Of a stretch of DNA of 64,000 bases, positions 21,946 through 33,884 are shown piece after piece; positions within the stretch are counted from its first letter, which is position 1, and each line of letters opens with the position of its first letter. Source of the DNA: Mesocentrotus franciscanus. Taxonomy: Eukaryota; Echinodermata; Echinoidea; Camarodonta; Strongylocentrotidae. The notes under the pieces were generated by a model, which saw only the letters and a program-made list of their open reading frames with translations, was not told the DNA's origin and searched no databases. The stretch lies in the NCBI GenBank assembly GCA_037976565.1, contig CP137674.1, forward strand, positions 1,951,690 to 2,015,689, given 5' to 3'. The translations under genes were made by a program, and so were the position numbers.

Positions 21946-23100
21946 TTCAGGCAACCAATCAAGTCCGCTGTTACAAAGCTGCTCAGCTCAGTATGTACGG
22001 GTGCGTATTTTTTATTTACACGAATTTCGATTAATTCCAATGAAACCGCTCGCGAAGAGTCTAGACTGGATAGGAGAGCTCATACGCTAGTGTGAATTTA
22101 CATCGAGGACAAAGTTTGCTTAACTTTTTCTTGAAACACTTGAATGGTTATGGAATCTGTTTGTGTTTCTAATCTTCAAATATTAATATTATTCTGCATC
22201 AAATATAAAATATTTGATTTCTACTGTGGTATGTAAAGGCATGAACTTACGTTAATACATGTACAGTACGTACAAATATATCTTTTTTAACCAAGAAGAT
22301 GCACCATGGTAATACATTTTAACAAACACATCAACATATTACCTAGACATCTCATCACCATAGCCATTTTAAAACCATATATTAATGATACATGTAAAAT
22401 ATAGATTGAAGCAATTCTAGTCCATTGGCTGTATCCTGAGTGTGATTTATATAATGAATTTTGAGTAATATTTGCATCTACCTGTAGTTGAAGAATAGAT
22501 ATAGTTCTCTACTAGAATATATGGAGATGTGGAGAAATCAAGTTGGAGCTCAATTGGAAGGAAGTAACGAGAAATATTAAAGCAAGAGAAACTGAGAGAT
22601 GAGGAAAGCAAGAAGTTATTGAAATTGAGAGATGACTCATGAGATAGCCTTGCATTAATGAATCCTTTATATAATGTTGTCTTGAGAGGAAGTAGACGTT
22701 TTTTAAATTGGAGATTAGTGTAAGTATTAGAAAAAACGGAAATAGAATTAATGAGAAAGTTTTTTTAAATCTTAAATCGAGATCAATACATGTAATTAGA
22801 CAGGGAATCTGCAACTGGCATTTATGTGCGATGTCACACCAACGCGTAACGCATGTCACACACACACAAAATGGAAAAGAGACAATAATAAAAGAGAAGA
22901 AGATAGAGGATAGAGGAAAAGGAGAGAGACAGAGAGAGAGAGAGAGAGGAGAGAAAGAAAGAAAGAAAAAAGGAGGAACATGAAACTTAAATTTACACTT
23001 AGGCCTACAGATTACATTTCCGACTGCGAGTGAGTTGGCTTGACATATTATGTGCCTAAGAAGTCTGCGGACGAAAGTACAACAATACGAAAACAGAAGT
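21946..23100. other. No gene recognised; GA-rich simple repeat
   Basis: AT-rich DNA with no exon-like signal. A purine-rich (GA)n tract occupies about 22880-22975 and gives rise to spurious charged reading frames. Confidence 0.5.
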
Positions 23101-24020
23101 TATATAAAATTGTCTTTAAAAGAGAAAGAGAAGTTATTTCTAGAATGAAATGAAAGGGGCTATGTGACTTTCAAGGAGGAAATTACAATTTCTATCGCTC
23201 GTAACGACTATTTTAAATTTCCTATTTTTTTTTTATTCAAGAACTTCCTGGCTCCGCCCCAAGACTCCCGGCAAAGGCAAATTATTTACACAATTTCTTG
23301 CTGTCTGCTGCCTCGAGATCACTGGACTCTGACTGGAGCGAAGAAAGGTAACAATATAGCAAGGAAGGATTTATCCTTTTTATTATTAAAGACTCCCGGC
23401 AAAGGCTGTCCCCCTGCACCCCATCCGTAAAGATAGAAATGGTTCCCAAGACAACCTTTGTTGTATAAAATTGAGAGAGCGTGATTTTTTTGTAGTTTAA
23501 GCTTCTAACAACCACTCCTGTGGACCTTTTATTATTCACACGTCTTGCTGTCTGCTGCCTCGAGATCACTGGAGCGAAGAAAGGTAACAATGTATAGCGA
23601 GAATCCCTATTCAGTGAAGGATTTATCCTTTTATGCAGATACATTCTTCTACCATTCTTGACCAGAAGTGTTTCAAACTCAATGATGTGGGCATCATCCC
23701 ATAGAATGTTGTGTCCAGTATTAAGAGCGTGTGCTGCTACTTAATTGGTGCCTAATCTGAGGGCTTAAAAGAGCATACAATAGGGGCAGTGCAATTTAAA
23801 GGGATGGATTAGAGTTTATTTCTAAAATGAAATGAAGGGGCTATTTGACTTTCAAGAGTGATAAAACTCTAATCCATCCCTTAAAATTTAAATTGCACTG
23901 CCCCATTGTGTGCTATTTTCAAAGAGCACATAAAGCCTTCAGATTGAACATTCCATCCCATAAAATTGTCTATAAGAGAGAAAGAAATAACCTCTTTTTT
24001 CTCCTAAAGACAATTTCTCT
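23101..24020. repeat. Cluster of related foldback and direct repeats
   Basis: The phrase ATGAAATGAA followed by GGGGCTAT-x-TGACTTTCAA occurs at about 23148 and 23829 and is inverted near 24012. ATAAAATTGTCT occurs at 23104 and 23958. CTTGCTGTCTGCTGCCTCGA and the DNA after it occurs at about 23298 and 23544. At 23759-23819 and 23861-23939 the arms are reverse complements (AAAGGGATGGATTAGAGTTT against its inverse), enclosing a 41 bp loop. No coding sequence was recognised. Confidence 0.7.
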
Positions 24021-24797
24021 CTTGAAAGTCAAATAATCTCAAGAGCATCCTGGGCTCTGCCAGGCTCCTCAAGCTCTGCCATGTACGGATCTATTAGAAA
24101 GCAAAATAAGCCCACTAAATAATTAATATATATTCAAACGTCATAGCGATTCATCCAAATAAAATATCCACGCAAGAGGCATTTTGAAAGTTTTAAGAAA
24201 ATTCCTTCAAATTCCAGGAAATTGGGTGTTCTTTTCGGGAAACTCTATTTAAACGAGTGGAAGCACTGGCGGCTCTGTTTTTTAAACTGTAACAATTCTC
24301 CTTGGATCAGATATAGACCAAAAACAAGCCTCATTATCTTCAGTATACAAGTGTCATTTCGACCTTACAGCTTTCATAGAAATCACTTCTGGACCGTCAA
24401 AGAAAAGAAAAGAAACCCCTGGCCTACGCATTATAAACATCAGGACAAACTTGACAAGGAGAAAGTTATCGATCTCGAGTGTCAATTTTCATGACTTTCT
24501 TCTTTGTTCGATTTCTATAATCTCCCCGGATTTGTCTGTTTCCACTAAGACCAACTTTTTTTTACAAAGGGTGCCAATAAGTACGCGTGAAAGGGAGAGA
24601 GACGGAGAGAGAGAACGATAGAGGGATGCAAATATAAGGTCAAGAAAGAGACTAGAGAAAACGGGAAAAGGTGAACTAAAGAGAACATTTTGCCAAACAC
24701 ATAGAGAAGGAAATGAAGAAAGACATCAAAAGGAAAACAAAGCAAAAGAAGAAAATAAAACAGATTGGGAAATAAAGACATGCACGTTAAAGCTGTA

Positions 24798-25079
24798 GAG
24801 GTGTTGTGGTCGAGTGGATACGTCGCCGGACTGTCGATCACAAGGTCCGCGGTTCGAGTCCTGCCGCTGCACTAATGTCCTTTGGCAAGACATTGATCTA
24901 CATTTGCCACACTCCACCCAGGTGAAGTAAATGGGTACCTGGTAGGAATTTATTCTGAAACGCAGCGCGCGTAACAGCTGCACTGCTAATGCCAGGGTAA
25001 TTATGCTGCATTATTGTAGAGCGCTTAGAGACTTCTGATAAAGTAAGTGTTAGGCGCTATATAAGCACTGTAATTATTA
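24798..25079 (+). mobile_element. tRNA-derived SINE, copy 1
   Basis: The head carries RNA polymerase III promoter boxes: TGGTCGAGTGG (A box, near 24807) and GGTTCGAGTCC (B box, 24851-24861). It is followed by a conserved body including CTTTGGCAAGACATTGATCT and AATGGGTACCTGG, then a tail ending GGCGCTATATAAGCAC and a short ATT-rich end. A second copy at 57514-57794 matches throughout, which shows this is a dispersed SINE and not a tRNA gene. I did not recognise the family name. Confidence 0.85.
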
Positions 25080-25090
25080 AGCTTTGTGCT

Positions 25091-25875
25091 CAGGGCGGCA
25101 CTCGCGAGGGGGGCCTTTTCATTAATTACTCTATTTCCTTCTGATAAAGGGCCCTTTTCCTTTTTATAACAGCCCTTCCCCTTTCATAAATACTCTTTTC
25201 ACCTATGATAAATGCCCCTATTGAAATCTGATAGGTGCCCTTTTCTTCGACAGATGCCCCTTTTCCTTTCTCATAAGTACCTTTTTCATCTCTGGTGAGT
25301 GGCCCTTTCAGGTTCGAGGTTTATTATGACATGTGCCCTTTTCTTTTCTAATAAAATTCTGATTGTCCTTTTTTCTTTCTGAAAATATCCCTTTTCCTTT
25401 CTCCATAACATACGCCCCTATAGAGCGACTTAGAGCAACTTTTTCATTTATTTCCCAAAGCTCGCCTCGCATTTATATTTGGTATAATCGTGTTACTTAT
25501 GATATGTATTTTCAGCCTTTCATGTTTAAATTGTGCTTAGAACCCATCAGGATTTGTTGTTGTTTTTCTCATTATGAAACTTTTTGCCCTCGACGTCAGA
25601 AATCTTAAAATTTTCTTAATATTCAGACCATCACACCCAACTGCAAAGTATGATTCTTAAACAGTATATTGGACCAAAGTAAAGAGAGAAACAAATATTG
25701 AAATCATCCCTGATAATGTAATCACAATCATAAAACTGTAGGGGTATATAGGCCTACCAATGTCTAAATATGGTAGATTTACATTTTGATGGTTCCATTT
25801 GTAGGTGCCTTATATTCCAGAAAGTACCCTATTTTGACGGTGACCCCCCATTTTGGAAAATGCCCACTGCGCCTG
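25091..25875 (+). mobile_element. hAT-type element with internal minisatellite, copy 1
   Basis: The element starts CAGGGCGGCACTCG and ends CACTGCGCCTG, short imperfect inverted termini. TTTGTGCT lies immediately on both sides (25083-25090 and 25876-25883), a perfect 8 bp duplication. The first 330 bp is a degenerate tandem series of roughly 20-30 bp units built on GCCCCTTTTCCTTT plus ATAA. The second half (from about 25415) is unique-looking and conserved in the related elements at 52191-53325 and 58093-58508. There is no transposase. Confidence 0.85.
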
Positions 25876-26119
25876 TTTGTGCTTAAACTTTTTTTGTTAA
25901 ACTCATACTCCTGACCGTCTATCGTCGAGTCAAAAGACTGAAAGGTCCTTTATATTTAACGACATGTAACGATTTTGGTTTACGGTTTATTAAATACTGA
26001 ACCTGGCAGCCCGTAGGCTGAATTACATTAAATTTACATGATAAAAACAACTGAACTTGCACATCAATGTTGTAACAATTATCATAAAATGTGAGAACAT
26101 TAAAACATTAAAACAATAA

Positions 26120-26619
26120 NNNNNNNNNNNNNNNNNNNNNNNNNNNNNNNNNNNNNNNNNNNNNNNNNNNNNNNNNNNNNNNNNNNNNNNNNNNNNNNNN
26201 NNNNNNNNNNNNNNNNNNNNNNNNNNNNNNNNNNNNNNNNNNNNNNNNNNNNNNNNNNNNNNNNNNNNNNNNNNNNNNNNNNNNNNNNNNNNNNNNNNNN
26301 NNNNNNNNNNNNNNNNNNNNNNNNNNNNNNNNNNNNNNNNNNNNNNNNNNNNNNNNNNNNNNNNNNNNNNNNNNNNNNNNNNNNNNNNNNNNNNNNNNNN
26401 NNNNNNNNNNNNNNNNNNNNNNNNNNNNNNNNNNNNNNNNNNNNNNNNNNNNNNNNNNNNNNNNNNNNNNNNNNNNNNNNNNNNNNNNNNNNNNNNNNNN
26501 NNNNNNNNNNNNNNNNNNNNNNNNNNNNNNNNNNNNNNNNNNNNNNNNNNNNNNNNNNNNNNNNNNNNNNNNNNNNNNNNNNNNNNNNNNNNNNNNNNNN
26601 NNNNNNNNNNNNNNNNNNN
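26120..26619. other. Assembly gap (500 Ns)
   Basis: Exactly 500 undetermined bases. The round number indicates a placeholder, so the true distance and sequence are unknown. It abuts the pentamer array, which is probably why assembly failed here. Confidence 0.98.
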
Positions 26620-29563
26620 GGCCTGGCCTGGCCTGGCCTGGCCTGGCCTGGCCTGGCCTGGCCTGGCCTGGCCTGGCCTGGCCTGGCCTGGCCTGGCCTG
26701 GCCTGGCCTGGCCTGGCCTGGCCTGGCCTGGCCTGGCCTGGCCTGGCCTGGCCTGGCCTGGCCTGGCCTGGCCTGGCCTGGCCTGGCCTGGCCTGGCCTG
26801 GCCTGGCCTGGCCTGGCCTGGCCTGGCCTGGCCTGGCCTGGCCTGGCCTGGCCTGGCCTGGCCTGGCCTGGCCTGGCCTGGCCTGGCCTGGCCTGGCCTG
26901 GCCTGGCCTGGCCTGGCCTGGCCTGGCCTGGCCTGGCCTGGCCTGGCCTGGCCTGGCCTGGCCTGGCCTGGCCTGGCCTGGCCTGGCCTGGCCTGGCCTG
27001 GCCTGGCCTGGCCTGGCCTGGCCTGGCCTGGCCTGGCCTGGCCTGGCCTGGCCTGGCCTGGCCTGGCCTGGCCTGGCCTGGCCTGGCCTGGCCTGGCCTG
27101 GCCTGGCCTGGCCTGGCCTGGCCTGGCCTGGCCTGGCCTGGCCTGGCCTGGCCTGGCCTGGCCTGGCCTGGCCTGGCCTGGCCTGGCCTGGCCTGGCCTG
27201 GCCTGGCCTGGCCTGGCCTGGCCTGGCCTGGCCTGGCCTGGCCTGGCCTGGCCTGGCCTGGCCTGGCCTGGCCTGGCCTGGCCTGGCCTGGCCTGGCCTG
27301 GCCTGGCCTGGCCTGGCCTGGCCTGGCCTGGCCTGGCCTGGCCTGGCCTGGCCTGGCCTGGCCTGGCCTGGCCTGGCCTGGCCTGGCCTGGCCTGGCCTG
27401 GCCTGGCCTGGCCTGGCCTGGCCTGGCCTGGCCTGGCCTGGCCTGGCCTGGCCTGGCCTGGCCTGGCCTGGCCTGGCCTGGCCTGGCCTGGCCTGGCCTG
27501 GCCTGGCCTGGCCTGGCCTGGCCTGGCCTGGCCTGGCCTGGCCTGGCCTGGCCTGGCCTGGCCTGGCCTGGCCTGGCCTGGCCTGGCCTGGCCTGGCCTG
27601 GCCTGGCCTGGCCTGGCCTGGCCTGGCCTGGCCTGGCCTGGCCTGGCCTGGCCTGGCCTGGCCTGGCCTGGCCTGGCCTGGCCTGGCCTGGCCTGGCCTG
27701 GCCTGGCCTGGCCTGGCCTGGCCTGGCCTGGCCTGGCCTGGCCTGGCCTGGCCTGGCCTGGCCTGGCCTGGCCTGGCCTGGCCTGGCCTGGCCTGGCCTG
27801 GCCTGGCCTGGCCTGGCCTGGCCTGGCCTGGCCTGGCCTGGCCTGGCCTGGCCTGGCCTGGCCTGGCCTGGCCTGGCCTGGCCTGGCCTGGCCTGGCCTG
27901 GCCTGGCCTGGCCTGGCCTGGCCTGGCCTGGCCTGGCCTGGCCTGGCCTGGCCTGGCCTGGCCTGGCCTGGCCTGGCCTGGCCTGGCCTGGCCTGGCCTG
28001 GCCTGGCCTGGCCTGGCCTGGCCTGGCCTGGCCTGGCCTGGCCTGGCCTGGCCTGGCCTGGCCTGGCCTGGCCTGGCCTGGCCTGGCCTGGCCTGGCCTG
28101 GCCTGGCCTGGCCTGGCCTGGCCTGGCCTGGCCTGGCCTGGCCTGGCCTGGCCTGGCCTGGCCTGGCCTGGCCTGGCCTGGCCTGGCCTGGCCTGGCCTG
28201 GCCTGGCCTGGCCTGGCCTGGCCTGGCCTGGCCTGGCCTGGCCTGGCCTGGCCTGGCCTGGCCTGGCCTGGCCTGGCCTGGCCTGGCCTGGCCTGGCCTG
28301 GCCTGGCCTGGCCTGGCCTGGCCTGGCCTGGCCTGGCCTGGCCTGGCCTGGCCTGGCCTGGCCTGGCCTGGCCTGGCCTGGCCTGGCCTGGCCTGGCCTG
28401 GCCTGGCCTGGCCTGGCCTGGCCTGGCCTGGCCTGGCCTGGCCTGGCCTGGCCTGGCCTGGCCTGGCCTGGCCTGGCCTGGCCTGGCCTGGCCTGGCCTG
28501 GCCTGGCCTGGCCTGGCCTGGCCTGGCCTGGCCTGGCCTGGCCTGGCCTGGCCTGGCCTGGCCTGGCCTGGCCTGGCCTGGCCTGGCCTGGCCTGGCCTG
28601 GCCTGGCCTGGCCTGGCCTGGCCTGGCCTGGCCTGGCCTGGCCTGGCCTGGCCTGGCCTGGCCTGGCCTGGCCTGGCCTGGCCTGGCCTGGCCTGGCCTG
28701 GCCTGGCCTGGCCTGGCCTGGCCTGGCCTGGCCTGGCCTGGCCTGGCCTGGCCTGGCCTGGCCTGGCCTGGCCTGGCCTGGCCTGGCCTGGCCTGGCCTG
28801 GCCTGGCCTGGCCTGGCCTGGCCTGGCCTGGCCTGGCCTGGCCTGGCCTGGCCTGGCCTGGCCTGGCCTGGCCTGGCCTGGCCTGGCCTGGCCTGGCCTG
28901 GCCTGGCCTGGCCTGGCCTGGCCTGGCCTGGCCTGGCCTGGCCTGGCCTGGCCTGGCCTGGCCTGGCCTGGCCTGGCCTGGCCTGGCCTGGCCTGGCCTG
29001 GCCTGGCCTGGCCTGGCCTGGCCTGGCCTGGCCTGGCCTGGCCTGGCCTGGCCTGGCCTGGCCTGGCCTGGCCTGGCCTGGCCTGGCCTGGCCTGGCCTG
29101 GCCTGGCCTGGCCTGGCCTGGCCTGGCCTGGCCTGGCCTGGCCTGGCCTGGCCTGGCCTGGCCTGGCCTGGCCTGGCCTGGCCTGGCCTGGCCTGGCCTG
29201 GCCTGGCCTGGCCTGGCCTGGCCTGGCCTGGCCTGGCCTGGCCTGGCCTGGCCTGGCCTGGCCTGGCCTGGCCTGGCCTGGCCTGGCCTGGCCTGGCCTG
29301 GCCTGGCCTGGCCTGGCCTGGCCTGGCCTGGCCTGGCCTGGCCTGGCCTGGCCTGGCCTGGCCTGGCCTGGCCTGGCCTGGCCTGGCCTGGCCTGGCCTG
29401 GCCTGGCCTGGCCTGGCCTGGCCTGGCCTGGCCTGGCCTGGCCTGGCCTGGCCTGGCCTGGCCTGGCCTGGCCTGGCCTGGCCTGGCCTGGCCTGGCCTG
29501 GCCTGGCCTGGCCTGGCCTGGCCTGGCCTGGCCTGGCCTGGCCTGGCCTGGCCTGGCCTGGCC
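26620..29563. repeat. Perfect (GGCCT)n pentanucleotide array
   Basis: About 589 consecutive copies of the 5 bp unit with no visible substitution. Each strand has GG every five bases, and GGCC is self-complementary. The array begins at the gap and so may be much longer. Open frames through it, for example repeating Ala-Arg-Pro-Gly-Gln on the minus strand, are a consequence of the period and are not genes. Confidence 0.97.
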
Positions 29564-29695
29564 AACCTGGCCTGGCCAACCTAACCTGGCCTGGCCTGGC
29601 CTGGCCTCCTGGCCCTGGCCTGGCCTAACCTGGCCTGGCCTGGCCTGGCCTGGCCTAACCTGGCCTGGCCTAAGCCTAGCCTGGCCTAACCTAAC
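29564..29695. repeat. Transition from GGCCT to CCTAA pentamers
   Basis: The pentamer phase is kept, but units change from CCTGG to CCTAA in an intermixed pattern (CCTGG CCAAC CTAAC CTGG) before the longer telomere-like monomers begin with CTCAAAGTTTCTC. Confidence 0.85.
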
Positions 29696-32071
29696 CTCAA
29701 AGTTTCTCTATACCTAACCTAACCATACCTCAAAGTTTCTCTTCGCCTAACCAATACCCTCACACTTACCCTCACCCTACTTCAAGGTTTCTCTGTACCT
29801 AACCCTAACCATACCTCTAAGATTCTCTATACCTAACCCATTCCCTAACCCTCCCCCTACCTCAAAGATTTTCAATACCTAACCCTAACCATACATCAAA
29901 GTTTTTCTTTATCTCGCCTTCACCCTCACCCTACCTCAAAGTTTCTCAATACCTAACCCTAACCAAAACTCAAAGTTTCTCTATACCTAACCCTAACCAT
30001 ACCTCAAAGATTCTCTATACCTAACCTAGTCCCTAACCCTCACCTTTCCTCAAAGTTTCTCTATACCTAACCCTAACCATACCTCAAAGTTTCTCTACAC
30101 ATAACCCATACCCTTACCCTCACCCTAACTCAAGGTTTCTCTACAACTAACCCTAACCATACCTCACAGTATCTCTTTACCTAACGCTAACCATACCTCA
30201 AAGTTTCTCTTCGCCTAACCAATACCCTCACACTTATCCTCACCCTACTTCAAGGTTTCTCTATACCTAACCCTAACCATACCTCTATGATTCTCTATAC
30301 CTAACCCATTCCCTAACCCTCACCCTTCCTCAAAGTTTCTCTATATCTAACCCTTACCCTTACCCTTACCCTTGCTCAAGGTCCCATTATACCCAACCCT
30401 TACCATACCTCACAGTTTCTCTATACCTACCCTAACCCTCCCCCTACCTTAAAGTTTTCAATACCTAACCCTAACCATACATCAAAGTTTCTCTTTATCA
30501 CGCCTTCACCATCACCCTACCTCAAAGTTTCTCAATACCTAACCCTAACCAAAACTAAAAGTTTCTCTATACCTAACCCTAACCATACCTCAAAGATTCT
30601 CTATACCTAACCCTAACCATACTTCAAAGTTTCTCTACACATAACCCATACCCTTACCCTCACCCTAACTCAAGGTTTCTCTACGACTAACCCTAACCAT
30701 ACCTCACAGTATCTCTATACCTAACGCTAACCATACCTCAAATTTTCTCTTCGCCTAACCAATACCTTCACACTTACCCTCACCCTACTTCAAGGTTTCT
30801 CGATACCTAACCCTAACCATACCTCTATGATTCTCTATACCTAACCCATTCCCTAACCCTCACCCTTCCTCAAAATTTCTCTATATCTAACCCTTACCCT
30901 TACCCTTACCCTTGCTCAAGGTCCCATTATACTCAACCCTAACCATACCTCACAGTTTCTCTATACCTACCCTAACCCTCCCCCTACCTTAAAGTTTTTC
31001 AATACCTAACCCTAACCATACATCAAAATTTCTCTTTATCACGCCTTTACCATCACCCTACCTCAAAGTTTCTCAATACCTAACCCTAACCAAAACTAAA
31101 AGTTTCTCTATACCTAACCCTAACCATACCTCAAAGATTCTCTATACCTAACCCTAACCATACTTCAAAGTTTCTCTACACATAACCCATACCCTTACCC
31201 TCACCCTAACTCAAGGTTTCTCTACAACTAACCCTAACCATACCTCACAGTATCTCTATACCTAACGCTAACCATACCTCAAAGTTTCTCTTTGCCTAAC
31301 CAATACCTTCACACTTACCCTCACCCTACTTCAAGGTTTCTCGATACCTAACCATAACCATACCTCTAAGATTCTCTATACCTAACCCATTCCCTAACCC
31401 TCACCCTTCCTCAAAGTTTCTCTATATCTAACCCTTACCCTTACCCTTACCCTTGCTCAAGGTCCCATTATACCTAACCCTAACCATACCTCACAGTTTC
31501 TCTATACCTAACCCTAACCCTCCCCCTACCTTAAAGTTTTTCAATACCTAACCCTAACCATACATCAAAATTTCTCTTTATCACGCCTTTACCATCACCC
31601 TACCTCAAAGTTTCTCAATACCTAACCCTAACCAAAACTAAAGTTTCTCTATACCTAACCCTAACCATACCTCAAAGATTCTCTATACCTAACCCTAACC
31701 ATACTTCAAAGTTTCTCTACACATAACCCATACCCTTACCCTCACCCTAACTCAAGGTTTCTCTACAACTAACCCTAACCATACCTCACAGTATCTCTAT
31801 ACCTAACGCTAACCATACCTCAAAGTTTCTCTTTGCCTAACCAATACCTTCACACTTACCCTCACCCTACTTCAAGGTTTCTCGATACCTAACCATAACC
31901 ATACCTCTATGATTCTCTATACCTAACCCATTCCCTAACCCTCACCCTTCCTCAAAGTTTCTCTATATCTAACCCTTACCCTTACCCTTACCCTTGCTCA
32001 AGGTCCCATTATACCCAACCCTAACCATACCTCACAGTTTCTCTATACCTAACCCTAACCCTCCCCCTACC
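29696..32071 (+). repeat. Telomere-like satellite, block 1
   Basis: Monomers of about 35 bp follow the pattern TATACCTAACCCTAACCATA then CCTCAAAGTTTCTC, so each carries one or two CCCTAA motifs. Variants such as CCCTTACCCTTACCCTT occur. Monomers are organised in a higher-order repeat of about 540 bp: the variant CCTCACAGTATCTCT recurs at 30162, 30702, 31243 and 31784. The block ends where a TTAA-flanked element is inserted. Confidence 0.92.
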
Positions 32072-32075
32072 TTAA

Positions 32076-33847
32076 CGCTTTGGAGACGACGGGCTTCTAC
32101 AGAAGCCGAGCGAGTTGTTAAGTCTGTGACGACGGGCTTCTACAGAAGCCGAGATATATCCCTAATATGTTGACAAAGTTTTCCAGCTTATTATTAGCTA
32201 TTATGTGCTAAAGTTCTTTGAAGTATTAATTAGGTATATTCATTCATCTCATCTATTAAAAAAATAATACGGTTACGTGGAAAAAAATCGAGAAAAAGTG
32301 ATATCATTTCAACTTTACCCTAAGTTAGTGTTCGGATCGAAAAAATGCCCTCGAAATACCCGTACAGCTGGAGGCGGACGCGTAGCGTCCGTTCTATAAA
32401 TCTGAAATCTGGCCCAGCTATACAGCTAAGTTACGAAAGAGGAACAATAGACGTGGCCGAGCGTAAAGGTCATTGTCATGGTTATAAACTCCAACAATAG
32501 AAGAGCGGGTATGTATAGATTTTTTTCACAATGATCCTTGTATACTGTACAAGTGTACATGTATAGCGGGTTCAGATAACCCTTTTTTTTGGGGGGGGGT
32601 CTTGTTGTTTTGCAGTTGTCGTCACTGTTTTCAAAGAATGTTTACGGGATCACGTTCCGAAGTACTCCCAAATAAAAAAATTGTTATGAAACAAATAACG
32701 TAGAACCAGATTTTGCCCTATTTGAAATAATAATTCAAAGATATAACAATCATGCAAGATAAAAGAATGAACAAAAAGATGTGATGATGCAAAATGTCAC
32801 AAACAAACAGATGATTATGAGAAATTATTGTTTCTCTCTCTTTTCCTCTCTCTGTATGTCTCTCTCTCTCTCTTTCTCTCTCTCGCTCGCTTTCTCAGCG
32901 CCATTTTCCATCTTCATCTCTGGTACTGTTTTCCGTTCCGCTATTTGCTTTTATTCCGAAAGTATTCCTTTCGATCTTGAAATAAATTATTATACCATAA
33001 CCTCGATATGGAGAAAAAAAAACGAGCGCCTGATGATATCGAAATAAGAAGAATATTACTGTACAATAATTATAAAAAGTAAAACTTTTGAATGTAAATC
33101 ATGATAAAAAATGGAAACTAAAGAGGAATCCAGAGCGGGTGGGGTTGATCGGAGAGACAAATAGCGTAATAATAAATAACAATACGCCCTACTTTCTCCC
33201 TCTCTCGTTTTCTCAATGTCGTTTTCCATCTTCATCTCTCATAGTGTTTTCTGTTCCGCGATTTTTGATGAGATCGCGTTTCGACGTACTCCTAAATAAA
33301 AAAGCTGATAATAATTATAACGTAGAACCAAATTTGACCCTATCTGAAATATTCATTCAAATATATAACAACCATGGAAAGATAAAGGAATAATACAAAT
33401 GTGATTTAGTAAAATGTCACAGACGAAAAGATGACATGAGAAAGGATTGTTTCTCTCTCTGTTTGTCTCTTTCTTTGTCTCTCACTCTTTATAGCTTTCT
33501 TTTTTTTTTCCTTTCTCATTTTCTCTCTTTTTCTCTCTCTCTCTCTCTATGTCTTTCTCTGTATCTCTTGCTCGCTTTCTCAGCGCCATTTTCCTTCTTC
33601 ATCTTTGGTACTGTTTTCCGTCCAAAAGTATTCCTTTCGATCTTGAGATAAATTATTATACCATAACCTCGATATGGAGAAGGAAAACACAGAACAAGCG
33701 CCTGATGATTTTGATACGAGAAGAATATTACTGTACAATAATTATAAAAAGTAAAAATCAGAGCTTGGGGCGGGGGAGGTGATCGGAGAGACAAATATAA
33801 TAATAAATACAGTACAGACTACGTCCAACTTTCTATCCCTCCCGCCC

Positions 33848-33884
<37 letters not shown>

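Noticed and set aside
22708..22983. Lys/Glu/Arg-rich open frame
   Set aside because: Its end lies in a (GA)n tract and the rest has no coding signature.
24798..24870. Possible functional tRNA gene
   Set aside because: The anticodon region does not fold properly, and the same head plus a long shared body occurs at 57514, so it is a SINE.
26023..29579. Very long minus-strand open frames encoding Ala-Arg-Pro-Gly-Gln repeats
   Set aside because: They are produced by the GGCCT pentamer period and run through the 500-N gap; there is no splice or start context and no codon variation.
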